A stretch of 5,139 nucleotides of DNA from an uncultured Bacilli bacterium (lineage in GTDB: Bacteria > Bacillota_I > Bacilli_A > RF39 > UBA660), in the NCBI GenBank assembly GCA_947632295.1, contig CANROQ010000069.1, positions 1-5,139 of the forward strand. The letters are read 5' to 3'. The position numbers and the translations under genes are program-made. The notes below the pieces were generated by a model that was not told the DNA's origin, did not search any database, and worked only from the letters and a program-made list of their open reading frames with translations. This document shows, in pieces, positions 1-5,139 of this stretch (its first letter is position 1; the number at the start of each line of letters is the position of its first letter).

Positions 1-1
1 C

Positions 2-1039
2 ATACTGCATAAATTAGCACTTGAAACGAATATACCAATTTTAACAACAATGAATGGAGTAGATCTTGCACAGGATAATTTACATATAGGATTTATTGGA
101 ACACACGGCAATAGAATTGCTAATATGATACTTAATGAATGTGATTTAGTTATTAGTGTTGGAGCTCGTTTAGGTATTAGACAAGTAGGACATTTTGCAC
201 AAAATTTTGCTCCAAAAGCAGATTTGATTCGATGTGATATTGATGAATATGAATTAAGCAGAAATATAAAAAATAATGAAGCAAAATATCAAATGAATGC
301 AAATGTTTTTCTAAATTTATTATTAAATGAAAAAATTGGTGATTATACAAAATGGAAAAACCAATGTATTGAAGCAAAAAAAATACTGGATGCTTATGAT
401 AAACAGCCAGGCAATTTTGCCATTGAAAAAATTGCTTCTCTTCTTCCATGCGACCCTGTTGTATCAGTTGATGTTGGAATGAATCAATGTTGGTGTGCTC
501 AATCTTTATTACTAAAAGGTTACAAGGGAAGAATTCATATAAGTGGTGGATATGGAACAATGGGTTGTGGATTGCCTTATGCAATAGGATCTACAATAGC
601 ATTGGGTGGAAAAACATCATATTGTATTTGCGGAGATGGCGGTTTTCAAATGAATATTCAAGAATTAGAAACCATAAAAAGAGAAAACCTTCCAATAAAA
701 ATATTTGTTTTAAATAATAAAGTACTAGGAAAAATAAGTGAAACACAGCACTTTAATCATAATGATAGATTTGCTAATACTACTTTTGAAGGTGGCTATT
801 CTGTTCCAAAATTTGAAGAAATAGCACGAGCATATGGAATTAAAGCTGAAAAATTGGATTCATATGAAGAGTTGGATAAATATAAAGCTTGGATAACGGA
901 TAATGAACCATGTTTATTCAACATCATGCTTCCTGAAAACAGTTTTCTTACACCTAAAATTAAATGGGAAACAGGAAAAATTTTCCCTGAATTGCCTAAA
1001 GAAATTATCGATAAAGTTATATATATCTTAAATAAATAA
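2..1039 (+). CDS. ThDP-dependent enzyme of the acetolactate synthase superfamily, 5'-truncated by the window
   Basis: The frame is open to the left edge, so the ATG at 50 is an internal Met, not a start; 345 codons are visible and the N-terminal pyrimidine-binding domain lies outside. The visible part begins in the central domain (ETNIPILTTMNG, then GTHGNRIAN and DLVISVGARLG, matching the acetolactate synthase pattern GMHG...LLIAVGARF). It continues into the C-terminal ThDP domain, with GGYGTMGCGLPYAIG and the cofactor/Mg motif GDGG...NN at nt 632-718. Enzymes of this family use thiamine diphosphate to decarboxylate 2-oxoacids and transfer the carbanion. After the NN pair it reads KVLGKISETQ, without the Trp-Gln seen in true acetohydroxyacid synthases. 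Together with the later SVPKFEEIARAYGI segment, this resembles the paralogues found in surface-polysaccharide and deoxysugar clusters (YerE-like). Its substrate cannot be read from the sequence. No regulatory ilvN-like subunit follows. Confidence 0.93.
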   Translation: MLHKLALETNIPILTTMNGVDLAQDNLHIGFIGTHGNRIANMILNECDLVISVGARLGIRQVGHFAQNFAPKADLIRCDIDEYELSRNIKNNEAKYQMNANVFLNLLLNEKIGDYTKWKNQCIEAKKILDAYDKQPGNFAIEKIASLLPCDPVVSVDVGMNQCWCAQSLLLKGYKGRIHISGGYGTMGCGLPYAIGSTIALGGKTSYCICGDGGFQMNIQELETIKRENLPIKIFVLNNKVLGKISETQHFNHNDRFANTTFEGGYSVPKFEEIARAYGIKAEKLDSYEELDKYKAWITDNEPCLFNIMLPENSFLTPKIKWETGKIFPELPKEIIDKVIYILNK

Positions 1040-1160
1040 ACTACAAGGTTGTCTGGCTAATACATATGATATTGATTTAGAACAATGTGCAGTATTAAAA
1101 GAGCAATTAAATGCCAAAAAATATAATAGAAAAAGCATTTTTGATAAATCGTTAGAATAG
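1032..1160 (+). pseudogene. Orphan C-terminal gene fragment without a start codon
   Basis: This frame opens just after a TAA at 1029-1031 and runs 42 codons to TAG at 1158-1160. It contains no ATG and overlaps the end of the ThDP gene by 8 nt in another frame. The translation looks protein-like: QGCLANTYDIDLEQC, then AVLKEQLNAKKYNRKSIF. Its composition (Cys, Gly, Asp, Glu, Gln, Arg) differs from the Lys/Asn/Ile/Phe bias that random AT-rich DNA here gives. It is best read as the tail of a gene whose body was deleted, with the junction near 1032-1045. The parent family was not recognised. Its last five codons fall inside the repeat element that starts at 1146. It could also be a chance open frame. 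Confidence 0.45.
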
Positions 1161-1353
1161 GAGAGAGAGGCAGTTTTGAAAATGGGATATCTTAAGTTTA
1201 AAATAAAAATTAATAAAATTTCAAACTTAAACCTTAATCTCTTACAAAAATATTTCGAAAAAATTTTTTAGTTTGTATAAATATTTTATAAAATTTTAAA
1301 AATGAATTTCTATTTATAACATTATAAAATAATTTCATTTTATAAAGCTTCAA

Positions 1354-1377
1354 AATCGATTTTAAGACATTTTTATA
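1354..1377. repeat. Internal 24-nt repeat, first unit, copy 1
   Basis: The unit reads AATCGATTTTAAG-ACA-TTTTTATA. It recurs 165 nt downstream at 1519-1542 as AATTGATTTTAAG-AGG-TTTTTATA. The equivalent pair in element copy 2 is 3583-3606 and 3748-3771. The ends are conserved and the trinucleotide in the middle varies. Confidence 0.75.
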
Positions 1378-1518
1378 TTTAACTAATAAAGTTAATCGTC
1401 TAAAATTTATTTTGAATATCTAAACATTATCATTAATATAATATAAAATTACTGAAATATTGTAAAATCAATGATTTCTGAAAAATACTGAAAAATGGCT
1501 AGAAAAGCGACGCGTGAG

Positions 1519-1542
1519 AATTGATTTTAAGAGGTTTTTATA
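1519..1542. repeat. Internal 24-nt repeat, second unit, copy 1
   Basis: Second unit of the internal repeat, with AGG as the variable triplet. Its segment TTTTAAGAGGTTTTTA (1525-1540) can pair with TAAAAACCTTAAAA at 1579-1592, giving 14 base pairs with a 2-nt bulge. It could therefore be one arm of a hairpin that spans the end of the conserved block. Confidence 0.7.
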
Positions 1543-1590
1543 AAAAAGACATATAGTTTTGCTAAGTAAGAAAACTTGTAAAAACCTTAA

Positions 1591-1636
1591 AAATAGCGAG
1601 ATAGGACCTTACCTCAAAAAAGTCCTATCTCTATTT
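1591..1636. other. Strong bulged hairpin in the variable segment of copy 1
   Basis: GAGATAGGAC (1598-1607) pairs perfectly with GTCCTATCTC (1622-1631). After a 2-nt bulge (GC, 1596-1597), AAATA (1591-1595) pairs with TATTT (1632-1636). That gives 15 base pairs around a 14-nt loop. The 3' arm is part of the 29-nt box shared with copy 2, while the 5' arm is unique to copy 1. No run of T follows, so it is not a standard intrinsic terminator. Confidence 0.75.
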
Positions 1637-1651
1637 GCACAAAACTTTGAT
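1623..1651. repeat. 29-nt conserved 3' box, copy 1
   Basis: TCCTATCTCTATTTGCAC followed by AAAACTTTGAT is identical to 4015-4043. It is separated from the main conserved block by 62 nt here and by 225 nt in copy 2. It probably marks the right end of the element. Immediately after it the two loci diverge completely. Confidence 0.85.
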
Positions 1652-1693
1652 AATACAAACCAATATATAGGTTAATTTAATCTTTGAAAAAAT

Positions 1694-1708
1694 AGTTAGA
1701 TTCTAACT
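1694..1708. promoter_or_regulatory. Short palindrome just upstream of the cassette promoter
   Basis: AGTTAGA-T-TCTAACT is a perfect 7-bp inverted repeat around one base, ending 7 nt before the -35 hexamer. The position would suit a regulator binding site. In DNA this AT-rich such palindromes also arise by chance, so the call is weak. Confidence 0.2.
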
Positions 1709-1715
1709 TTTAACA

Positions 1716-1744
1716 TTGTAATAAATATAACGGTATGATATAAT
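1716..1744 (+). promoter_or_regulatory. Predicted sigma-A promoter with extended -10
   Basis: TTGTAA (1716-1721) lies 17 nt from a perfect TATAAT (1739-1744). TG at 1736-1737 adds the extended -10 motif TGnTATAAT. Transcription would start near 1751 and give a leader of about 39 nt before the ATG at 1790. This is the best promoter in the window and it lies outside both repeat copies, so the two cassette genes probably have their own transcription unit. Confidence 0.7.
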
Positions 1745-1789
1745 TGAAATTAATAAAAAATATATTTATATATAAGGAATGAAGAACAA

Positions 1790-2824
1790 ATGAATATAAC
1801 TGATAAATTTAAATTATGGTACAAATATAAATCTAAAGGAAATATAGAAGAATATAAATCATATAAGCAAGCATTAGAATTAAAAAATGCAGACATTAAT
1901 CGATATAGTAGATATTTAAGTGATGCAACTCAGAAGTTTGAAGATATACAACAAAGATTTCCTAAAGATTCTAAAGAATATGCTTATGCTAGAGATGAAA
2001 TGTTTAGATGGAAATATACTTTAGATGAAGCCATATTATCATTACAATACATTAGACCTAATTCTCAGGAAGATATAGAATATAGAGATAAAACTGCTAA
2101 TAATTATGCAGATGAGTTAAAAAAAGTATTGTCTCCTAATTTTGATTTAAGATTTCATGGTACTCCTATTTATTTTACAGAACAAATATTAAAAAGTGGA
2201 TGTATATCATCTACTGCTGACAGATACGATGGTTATATAAAAAGTACTGATGCTACAGGAGAAATATCAGTATCAGATAGAGAAAGCGTAGATAGAACAA
2301 TTCATTTTTTTTCTGATATGTTGGAATATATGAGACATTTACCATGTGGTTGCATATTTGCAATTTTACCTAATGGCAATGAAGATCATTCTATGCGTGA
2401 GGCTAGTTTGATGCCTTCTGTAAATTTTAGAGAAAATCCAGAACAATTATTTGGAATTTTTACAACACCAGAAAATATTGAACAAGTTAGAAGTTGGATG
2501 AGTCAATATGGATTTAATGCAGACTTAATATACACATTTGAAGAATTTTTGGAAGTTGTAAAAGAAAAATCAGCGGAGATAGACAATCAAATTCAATTAA
2601 AAAGCAATGAAAAGTCAAAATCAATAGATTTAGATGAAGAAAGAAAAAATGATGAAACACATAACATCGAAGGTATAGTAAGTACTGAAGGTTTAGTAAA
2701 AATAGATAAAATCGTTACTGCAGAAGAAAGAAAACAATCTATTGATGCAATAAAATTAGCAAAAAGTGAAATGGAGAAAGTTAACCCAAATCAAATTACT
2801 AATGAAACAGAAGAAAGGGAATAA
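1790..2824 (+). CDS. Uncharacterised 344-aa protein with an ADP-ribosyltransferase-like motif
   Basis: The ATG at 1790 follows AAGGA (1774-1778) and the predicted promoter. Residues 1-115 are charged and helical, probably coiled coil. The core begins at about residue 118 with LRFHGTPIYF, then QILKSGCISST, a hydrophobic strand CGCIFAILP (186-194) and FGIFTTPENIEQVRSWM (221-237). The pattern HGT, about eight residues, IL..G, then a Ser/Thr-rich strand resembles the first strand and helix of the ADP-ribosyltransferase/PARP fold (the HGT of the H-Y-E class; KptA-like proteins are similar). This is motif-level inference; the later catalytic residues could not be assigned with confidence. Residues 258-344 form a polar Lys/Glu-rich tail with no clear domain. 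There is no signal peptide or membrane segment, so it is probably cytosolic. I recall similar uncharacterised proteins in Clostridia. It is followed after 7 nt by a second gene. Confidence 0.9.
   Translation: MNITDKFKLWYKYKSKGNIEEYKSYKQALELKNADINRYSRYLSDATQKFEDIQQRFPKDSKEYAYARDEMFRWKYTLDEAILSLQYIRPNSQEDIEYRDKTANNYADELKKVLSPNFDLRFHGTPIYFTEQILKSGCISSTADRYDGYIKSTDATGEISVSDRESVDRTIHFFSDMLEYMRHLPCGCIFAILPNGNEDHSMREASLMPSVNFRENPEQLFGIFTTPENIEQVRSWMSQYGFNADLIYTFEEFLEVVKEKSAEIDNQIQLKSNEKSKSIDLDEERKNDETHNIEGIVSTEGLVKIDKIVTAEERKQSIDAIKLAKSEMEKVNPNQITNETEERE
2814..2820 (+). promoter_or_regulatory. Ribosome binding site that fixes the start of the second cassette gene
   Basis: AAAGGGA lies inside the last codons of the preceding gene, 11 nt before the ATG at 2832. 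This favours 2832 over the in-frame ATG at 2766, which has no good site and would add a 22-residue basic leader read out of frame through the end of the first gene. The placement suggests translational coupling. Confidence 0.65.
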
Positions 2825-2831
2825 AATTAAA

Positions 2832-3293
2832 ATGGATATACAATATATGGAAGCATTTACTGAAATAGATGCAATATTAAAAATTATGCCAAAAGAATTG
2901 TTAGATAAAATTCCATTAGGTTTTCAAAATCTAATATCTAATAAAAAGTCATTAAATTATAATTTAGACTTAAAGCCAAATATTCCGATAGAAAATCAAA
3001 AATTAAAAAAAGAGACAAAATCAATTTTATCCTTAATTTATCGTAATTATCTTATCTCATCAGAAGAAAGAAAAAAATTAGAATTAGAAGATATAGAAGA
3101 ATTAAAAAGACTAGAAAAAGAAGCTAGGGAAAAATATAACCCAGATAACATATTTAAAAAGAAAAATAAAAAGTTTTCTTCAGAAAATTACGATGAAAAT
3201 AATCAACTACCCCTTGATTATTCTAAATTGAAGTGGTATCAAATATTATACAATAAAATCTTAAAATTATCTTATAAGTACAAAAATAGATAA
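2832..3293 (+). CDS. Small charged helical protein of unknown function (153 aa)
   Basis: The start is taken at ATG 2832 (AAAGGGA upstream), 7 nt after the stop of the ART-like gene, so the two form an operon. The N-terminus (MEAFTEIDAILKIMPKELL, then DKIPLGFQNLI) looks like a compact helical module. It is followed by ETKSILSLIYRNYL (61-74), a Lys/Glu helix (about 77-103), KYNPDNIF (101-108) and a low-complexity linker. The C-terminus is basic and amphipathic with one aromatic cluster (KWYQILYNKILKL, 134-146). I recall a family of small uncharacterised Clostridia proteins with the same order: DKIP near the start, an ETK..L.LIYR.YL block, KYNPDN.F, then a KWY basic tail. No function is known to me. 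There is no signal peptide and no convincing membrane helix, though the tail could contact a membrane or nucleic acid. Context makes it a candidate partner or inhibitor of the upstream protein; that is inference. Confidence 0.88.
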   Translation: MDIQYMEAFTEIDAILKIMPKELLDKIPLGFQNLISNKKSLNYNLDLKPNIPIENQKLKKETKSILSLIYRNYLISSEERKKLELEDIEELKRLEKEAREKYNPDNIFKKKNKKFSSENYDENNQLPLDYSKLKWYQILYNKILKLSYKYKNR

Positions 3294-3582
3294 ATATCAA
3301 AAAATTTATGATTATAAAATACAAAAACAAATTAAATTATGAGTCAATATAAAATTAAAAATAGTAAAAAATCGTTAGGGTAGGAGAGAGGCTGTTTTGA
3401 AAATGGGATATCTTAAGTTTAAAATAAAAATTTAAAAATTAATAAAATTTCAAACTTAAACCTTAATCTCTTACAAAAATATTTCGAAAAAATTTTTTAG
3501 TTTGTATAAATATTTTATAAAATTTTAAAAATGAATTTCTATTTATAACATTATAAAATAATTTCATTTTATAAAGCTTCAA

Positions 3583-3606
3583 AATCGATTTTAAGACATT
3601 TTTATA
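3583..3606. repeat. Internal 24-nt repeat, first unit, copy 2
   Basis: Identical to 1354-1377. It pairs with the second unit at 3748-3771, which carries CCG instead of ACA at the variable triplet. Confidence 0.75.
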
Positions 3607-3747
3607 TTTAACTAATAAAGTTAATCGTCTAAAATTTATTTTGAATATCTAAACATTATCATTAATATAATATAAAATTACTGAAATATTGTAAAATCAA
3701 TGATTTCTGAAAAATACTGAAAAATGGCTAGAAAAGCGACGCACGAG

Positions 3748-3771
3748 AATCGATTTTAAGCCGTTTTTATA
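3748..3771. repeat. Internal 24-nt repeat, second unit, copy 2
   Basis: Counterpart of 1519-1542. It differs there by T to C at 3751 and by AGG to CCG in the variable triplet. The GG-CC pairing possible in copy 1 is therefore lost here, and the downstream complementary arm of copy 1 is also absent. Confidence 0.7.
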
Positions 3772-3774
3772 AAA

Positions 3775-3796
3775 AAGACATATAGTTTTATGTCTT
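3775..3796. other. Hairpin at the end of the conserved block, copy 2
   Basis: AAGACATA (3775-3782) pairs perfectly with TATGTCTT (3789-3796) around a 6-nt loop, TAGTTT. The 5' arm and loop lie in the conserved block, while the 3' arm lies in the variable segment. Copy 1 has the same 5' arm but GCTAAGTA where the 3' arm would be, so the hairpin exists only here. Confidence 0.55.
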
Positions 3797-4014
3797 AAAA
3801 ATTGCGTAAAATACTGAAATATAGGCATTTGCAGATTTCAATAAATTTTTTTTCAAATATAAATATAAAAAATTAAAATTTAAGATATAAAAAATAAAAT
3901 TATATATAAGATTAAGAAAAACTTGTATAACTTGTTGTTTAAATATATAGGTAAAATTAGCTAAAAGTGGCTAATAGCAAGGAATAGCTGTAATTTAAAA
4001 ATATATAGTTTTAT
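3790..4014. other. Variable segment of copy 2, noncoding
   Basis: These 225 nt replace the 62-nt segment at 1561-1622 of copy 1. No gene is seen. Short pieces are shared with copy 1 (TAAGAAAA, ACTTGTA) and with the conserved block (ATATAGTTTTA near 4003, AATACTGAAA near 3810), suggesting rearrangement rather than unrelated DNA. Inverted repeats include ATTAGC/GCTAAT (3956-3961 and 3970-3975). AGGAATA (3980-3986) pairs with TATTCCT (4012-4018), whose last four bases belong to the shared box. Confidence 0.6.
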
Positions 4015-4043
4015 TCCTATCTCTATTTGCACAAAACTTTGAT
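4015..4043. repeat. 29-nt conserved 3' box, copy 2
   Basis: Identical to 1623-1651, marking the likely right end of the element. Here its 3' half becomes the left arm of the hairpin at 4027-4052, which copy 1 lacks. Confidence 0.85.
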
Positions 4044-4052
4044 TTTGTGCAA
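4027..4052. other. Perfect 10-bp hairpin at the right end of copy 2
   Basis: TTGCACAAAA (4027-4036) pairs with TTTTGTGCAA (4043-4052) around CTTTGA. No T tract follows on either strand, so termination is not clearly supported. It may be the true end structure of the element, with copy 1 having lost its second arm at 1652. Confidence 0.65.
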
Positions 4053-4176
4053 TGTTGCATAACTAAAATTGATTTGCTTTTGCTCCTTCCCTTTACTAGC
4101 ATATTTAAAAATTTTAAGTAGTATGATATATCGTTATTTTATAAATGAATGATTAAATTAACAAATCCGTCGTCTA
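4053..4176. other. Intergenic stretch without recognisable features
   Basis: This is the space between the right end of repeat copy 2 and the rho terminator. No gene, RNA gene or convincing promoter is visible on either strand. Confidence 0.6.
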
Positions 4177-4206
4177 AAAAAAGATAGCAAAATCGCTATC
4201 TTTTTT
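4177..4206 (-). terminator. Intrinsic terminator of rho, possibly bidirectional
   Basis: AAAAAAGATAGC (4177-4188) pairs with GCTATCTTTTTT (4195-4206) around a 6-nt loop. On the minus strand it lies 23 nt after the rho stop codon and ends in a run of U from the A tract. The symmetric A and T tracts mean it can also stop transcripts arriving from the left, for example through repeat copy 2. Confidence 0.85.
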
Positions 4207-4229
4207 CATATTTCTTTCAAATTTCATAT

Positions 4230-5139
4230 TTATTTCAAAATATTTTTAATTTTATCTAAAAATTCTTCATTATTTTTTGTCGCTAGCATTAAATTAATTA
4301 CTTGTTCTGTTATTTCTGCAGTGTTGAGGTTAGATAATGCTCTTCTTAATGCAAATACTGTTTCTAATTCCTTTTCGGTTAGTAATAACTCTTCTTTACG
4401 CGTTCCTGATTTATTAATATCAATTGCTGGGAAAATTCTTTTTTCTGAAAGTTTTCGATCAAGATGTACTTCCATGTTACCTGTTCCCTTAAATTCTTCA
4501 AAGATTACATCATCCATCTTGCTACCTGTTTCAATTAAGGCAGTAGCTAAAATGGTTAAGCTTCCTCCATTTTCTATGTTTCTTGCTGCACCAAAAAATC
4601 TTTTTGGTTTATGTAGTGAACTTGGATCTAAACCACCAGATAAAGTTCTTCCAGAACTTGGCATAACAAGGTTATATGCCCTTGCAAGTCTAGTAATACT
4701 GTCTAGCAATATAACAACGTCTTTGTTTTGCTCTGTTAACCTTTTTGCTCTTTCTAATACCATTTCAGCAACTTTTACATGGTGTTCCGGTACTTCATCG
4801 AATGTGGAATAAATAACATCACCTGTTATGGACCTTTTCATATCTGTCACTTCTTCTGGTCTTTCATCTATTAATAAAACAATTAGTTCAACTTCAGGAT
4901 TATTTGTCGTTATGCTGTTGGCAATTTTTTTAAGAAGAGTGGTTTTTCCTACTTTTGGAGGAGCAACAATCATTCCTCTTTGCCCTTTTCCTACAGGAGA
5001 TATTAAATCTATAATTCTCATTGCATATTCAGTGGTGGTTGTTTCTAATTTTAATCTTTCTGTTGGGTAGATTGGAATTAAATCATCAAAACTTTTTCTT
5101 CTATAAGCATTTTCAGGAGTTTCTCCATTTACTTCCAAT
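4230..5139 (-). CDS. rho: Transcription termination factor Rho, C-terminal ATPase part (5' end outside the window)
   Basis: Rho is a hexameric RNA-dependent ATPase that moves along nascent RNA and releases RNA polymerase. The 302 visible codons cover the end of the RNA-binding region and the whole motor domain, about residues 117-419 of the E. coli protein. Visible motifs, counted from the window edge, are VNGETPE, then GQRGMIVAPPKVGKTT (Walker A, 52-67), LIDERPEEVTDM (89-100, including the Asp-Glu-Arg of the bicyclomycin pocket), VVILLDSITRLARAY (Walker B, 141-155), SGGLDPSSLHKPKRFFGAARN (Q loop region, 167-187) and EEFKGTGNMEVHL (R loop, 214-226). It ends normally at TAA (4232-4230). The TTG at 5138 is an internal Leu codon, not the start. 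No rpmE follows, although the two are often adjacent in Bacillota; a terminator follows directly. Confidence 0.98.
   Translation of the reverse strand, partial: LEVNGETPENAYRRKSFDDLIPIYPTERLKLETTTTEYAMRIIDLISPVGKGQRGMIVAPPKVGKTTLLKKIANSITTNNPEVELIVLLIDERPEEVTDMKRSITGDVIYSTFDEVPEHHVKVAEMVLERAKRLTEQNKDVVILLDSITRLARAYNLVMPSSGRTLSGGLDPSSLHKPKRFFGAARNIENGGSLTILATALIETGSKMDDVIFEEFKGTGNMEVHLDRKLSEKRIFPAIDINKSGTRKEELLLTEKELETVFALRRALSNLNTAEITEQVINLMLATKNNEEFLDKIKNILK

Larger units (their letters stand above)
1146..1560. repeat. Long noncoding direct repeat, copy 1 (415 nt)
   Basis: This stretch matches 3369-3789 with eight substitutions, a 2-nt length change in a GA run and an 8-nt indel. Positions 1211-1513 are identical to 3440-3742 over 303 nt. 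No reading frame of useful length is seen. It holds a possible hairpin at 1192-1230 (TTAAGTTT paired with AAACTTAA), an internal 24-nt repeat (1354-1377 and 1519-1542) and a weak promoter-like TTGAAT-N19-TATAAT at 1412-1442. All visible mismatches lie towards the two ends. The nature of the element (structured RNA, MITE-like repeat or recombination platform) is unknown, and so is its orientation. Confidence 0.95.
3369..3789. repeat. Long noncoding direct repeat, copy 2 (421 nt)
   Basis: Second copy of the element at 1146-1560, in the same orientation, starting 75 nt after the second cassette gene. Relative to copy 1 it has GG for AA at 3379-3380, lacks one GA pair in the GA run, has T for A at 3393, carries an extra 8-nt A/T unit near 3432, and differs at 3743-3744, 3751 and 3761-3762. 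The 303 nt at 3440-3742 are identical to copy 1. No coding capacity is seen. The left boundary is the shared AAATCGTTAG; the right boundary is the shared ACATATAGTTTT. Confidence 0.95.

Noticed and set aside
177..584. Open frame on the minus strand within the ThDP gene (and a shorter plus-strand one at 487-717)
   Set aside because: Both are shadows of a clearly conserved enzyme; their translations are rich in His/Phe/Tyr or Trp/Asn/Lys with no recognisable pattern and no ribosome binding site.
1412..1442. Promoter inside the repeat (TTGAAT-N19-TATAAT; the same at 3641-3671 in copy 2)
   Set aside because: The spacer is longer than usual, and TATAAT-like words are frequent in DNA of this composition; it is noted in the repeat entry but not called as a feature.
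1598..1631. Intrinsic terminator at the hairpin of copy 1
   Set aside because: The stem is strong but no T tract follows on the plus strand, and the minus strand has no matching upstream gene.
2766..2831. Upstream ATG that would give a 175-aa version of the second cassette protein
   Set aside because: The extra 22 residues are the out-of-frame end of the preceding gene, with no good ribosome binding site; the recognisable protein starts at 2832.
1146..4052. CRISPR array, integron attC sites, retron or group II intron as an explanation of the repeats
   Set aside because: There is no short regularly spaced repeat array, no attC-type core motifs, and no reverse transcriptase, integrase or cas gene; two 415-nt copies do not fit these patterns. 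A distant retron-like or attC-like role cannot be excluded without the rest of the genome.
4321..5070. Plus-strand open frames at 4321-4812 and 4828-5070
   Set aside because: They lie antisense to rho, whose motifs are continuous over the whole stretch.

Overview
The window is very AT-rich with ordinary bacterial gene structure. Codon use, AAGGA-type ribosome binding sites and a clostridial-looking Rho sequence suggest a low-GC Bacillota (Clostridia or a gut-associated Bacilli lineage); the species cannot be named from this piece. Two partial genes lie at the edges: the 3' part of a thiamine-diphosphate enzyme (left, + strand) and the 3' part of the transcription terminator rho (right, - strand). 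They converge on an accessory region of about 3.2 kb.

Layout: (1) 2-1039, ThDP enzyme of the acetolactate-synthase superfamily, of the kind often found in surface-sugar clusters. (2) 1032-1160, a protein-like reading frame with no start, probably the leftover C-terminus of a lost gene. (3) 1146-1560, first copy of a ~415-nt noncoding element, followed by a hairpin-rich segment that ends in a 29-nt box at 1623-1651. (4) A strong promoter at 1716-1744 driving two genes: 1790-2824, a 344-aa protein with an HGT...IL.SG motif suggestive of the ADP-ribosyltransferase fold, and 2832-3293, a 153-aa charged helical protein of unknown function. (5) 3369-3789, second copy of the element, followed by a longer, different variable segment and the same 29-nt box at 4015-4043. 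(6) 4177-4206, terminator for rho. (7) 4230-5139, rho.

The most unusual feature is the duplicated noncoding element. Both copies share a core of 303 nt without a mismatch, then a divergent segment containing inverted repeats, then an identical 29-nt box. In both copies the start of the box can pair with sequence upstream of it, although that upstream sequence differs. The two-gene module sits between these direct repeats like a cassette, so recombination between them would remove it. The element could be a structured noncoding RNA, a non-autonomous mobile repeat or a recombination platform; the sequence alone does not decide. The two cassette genes are probably co-transcribed and translationally coupled; their joint role is unknown.
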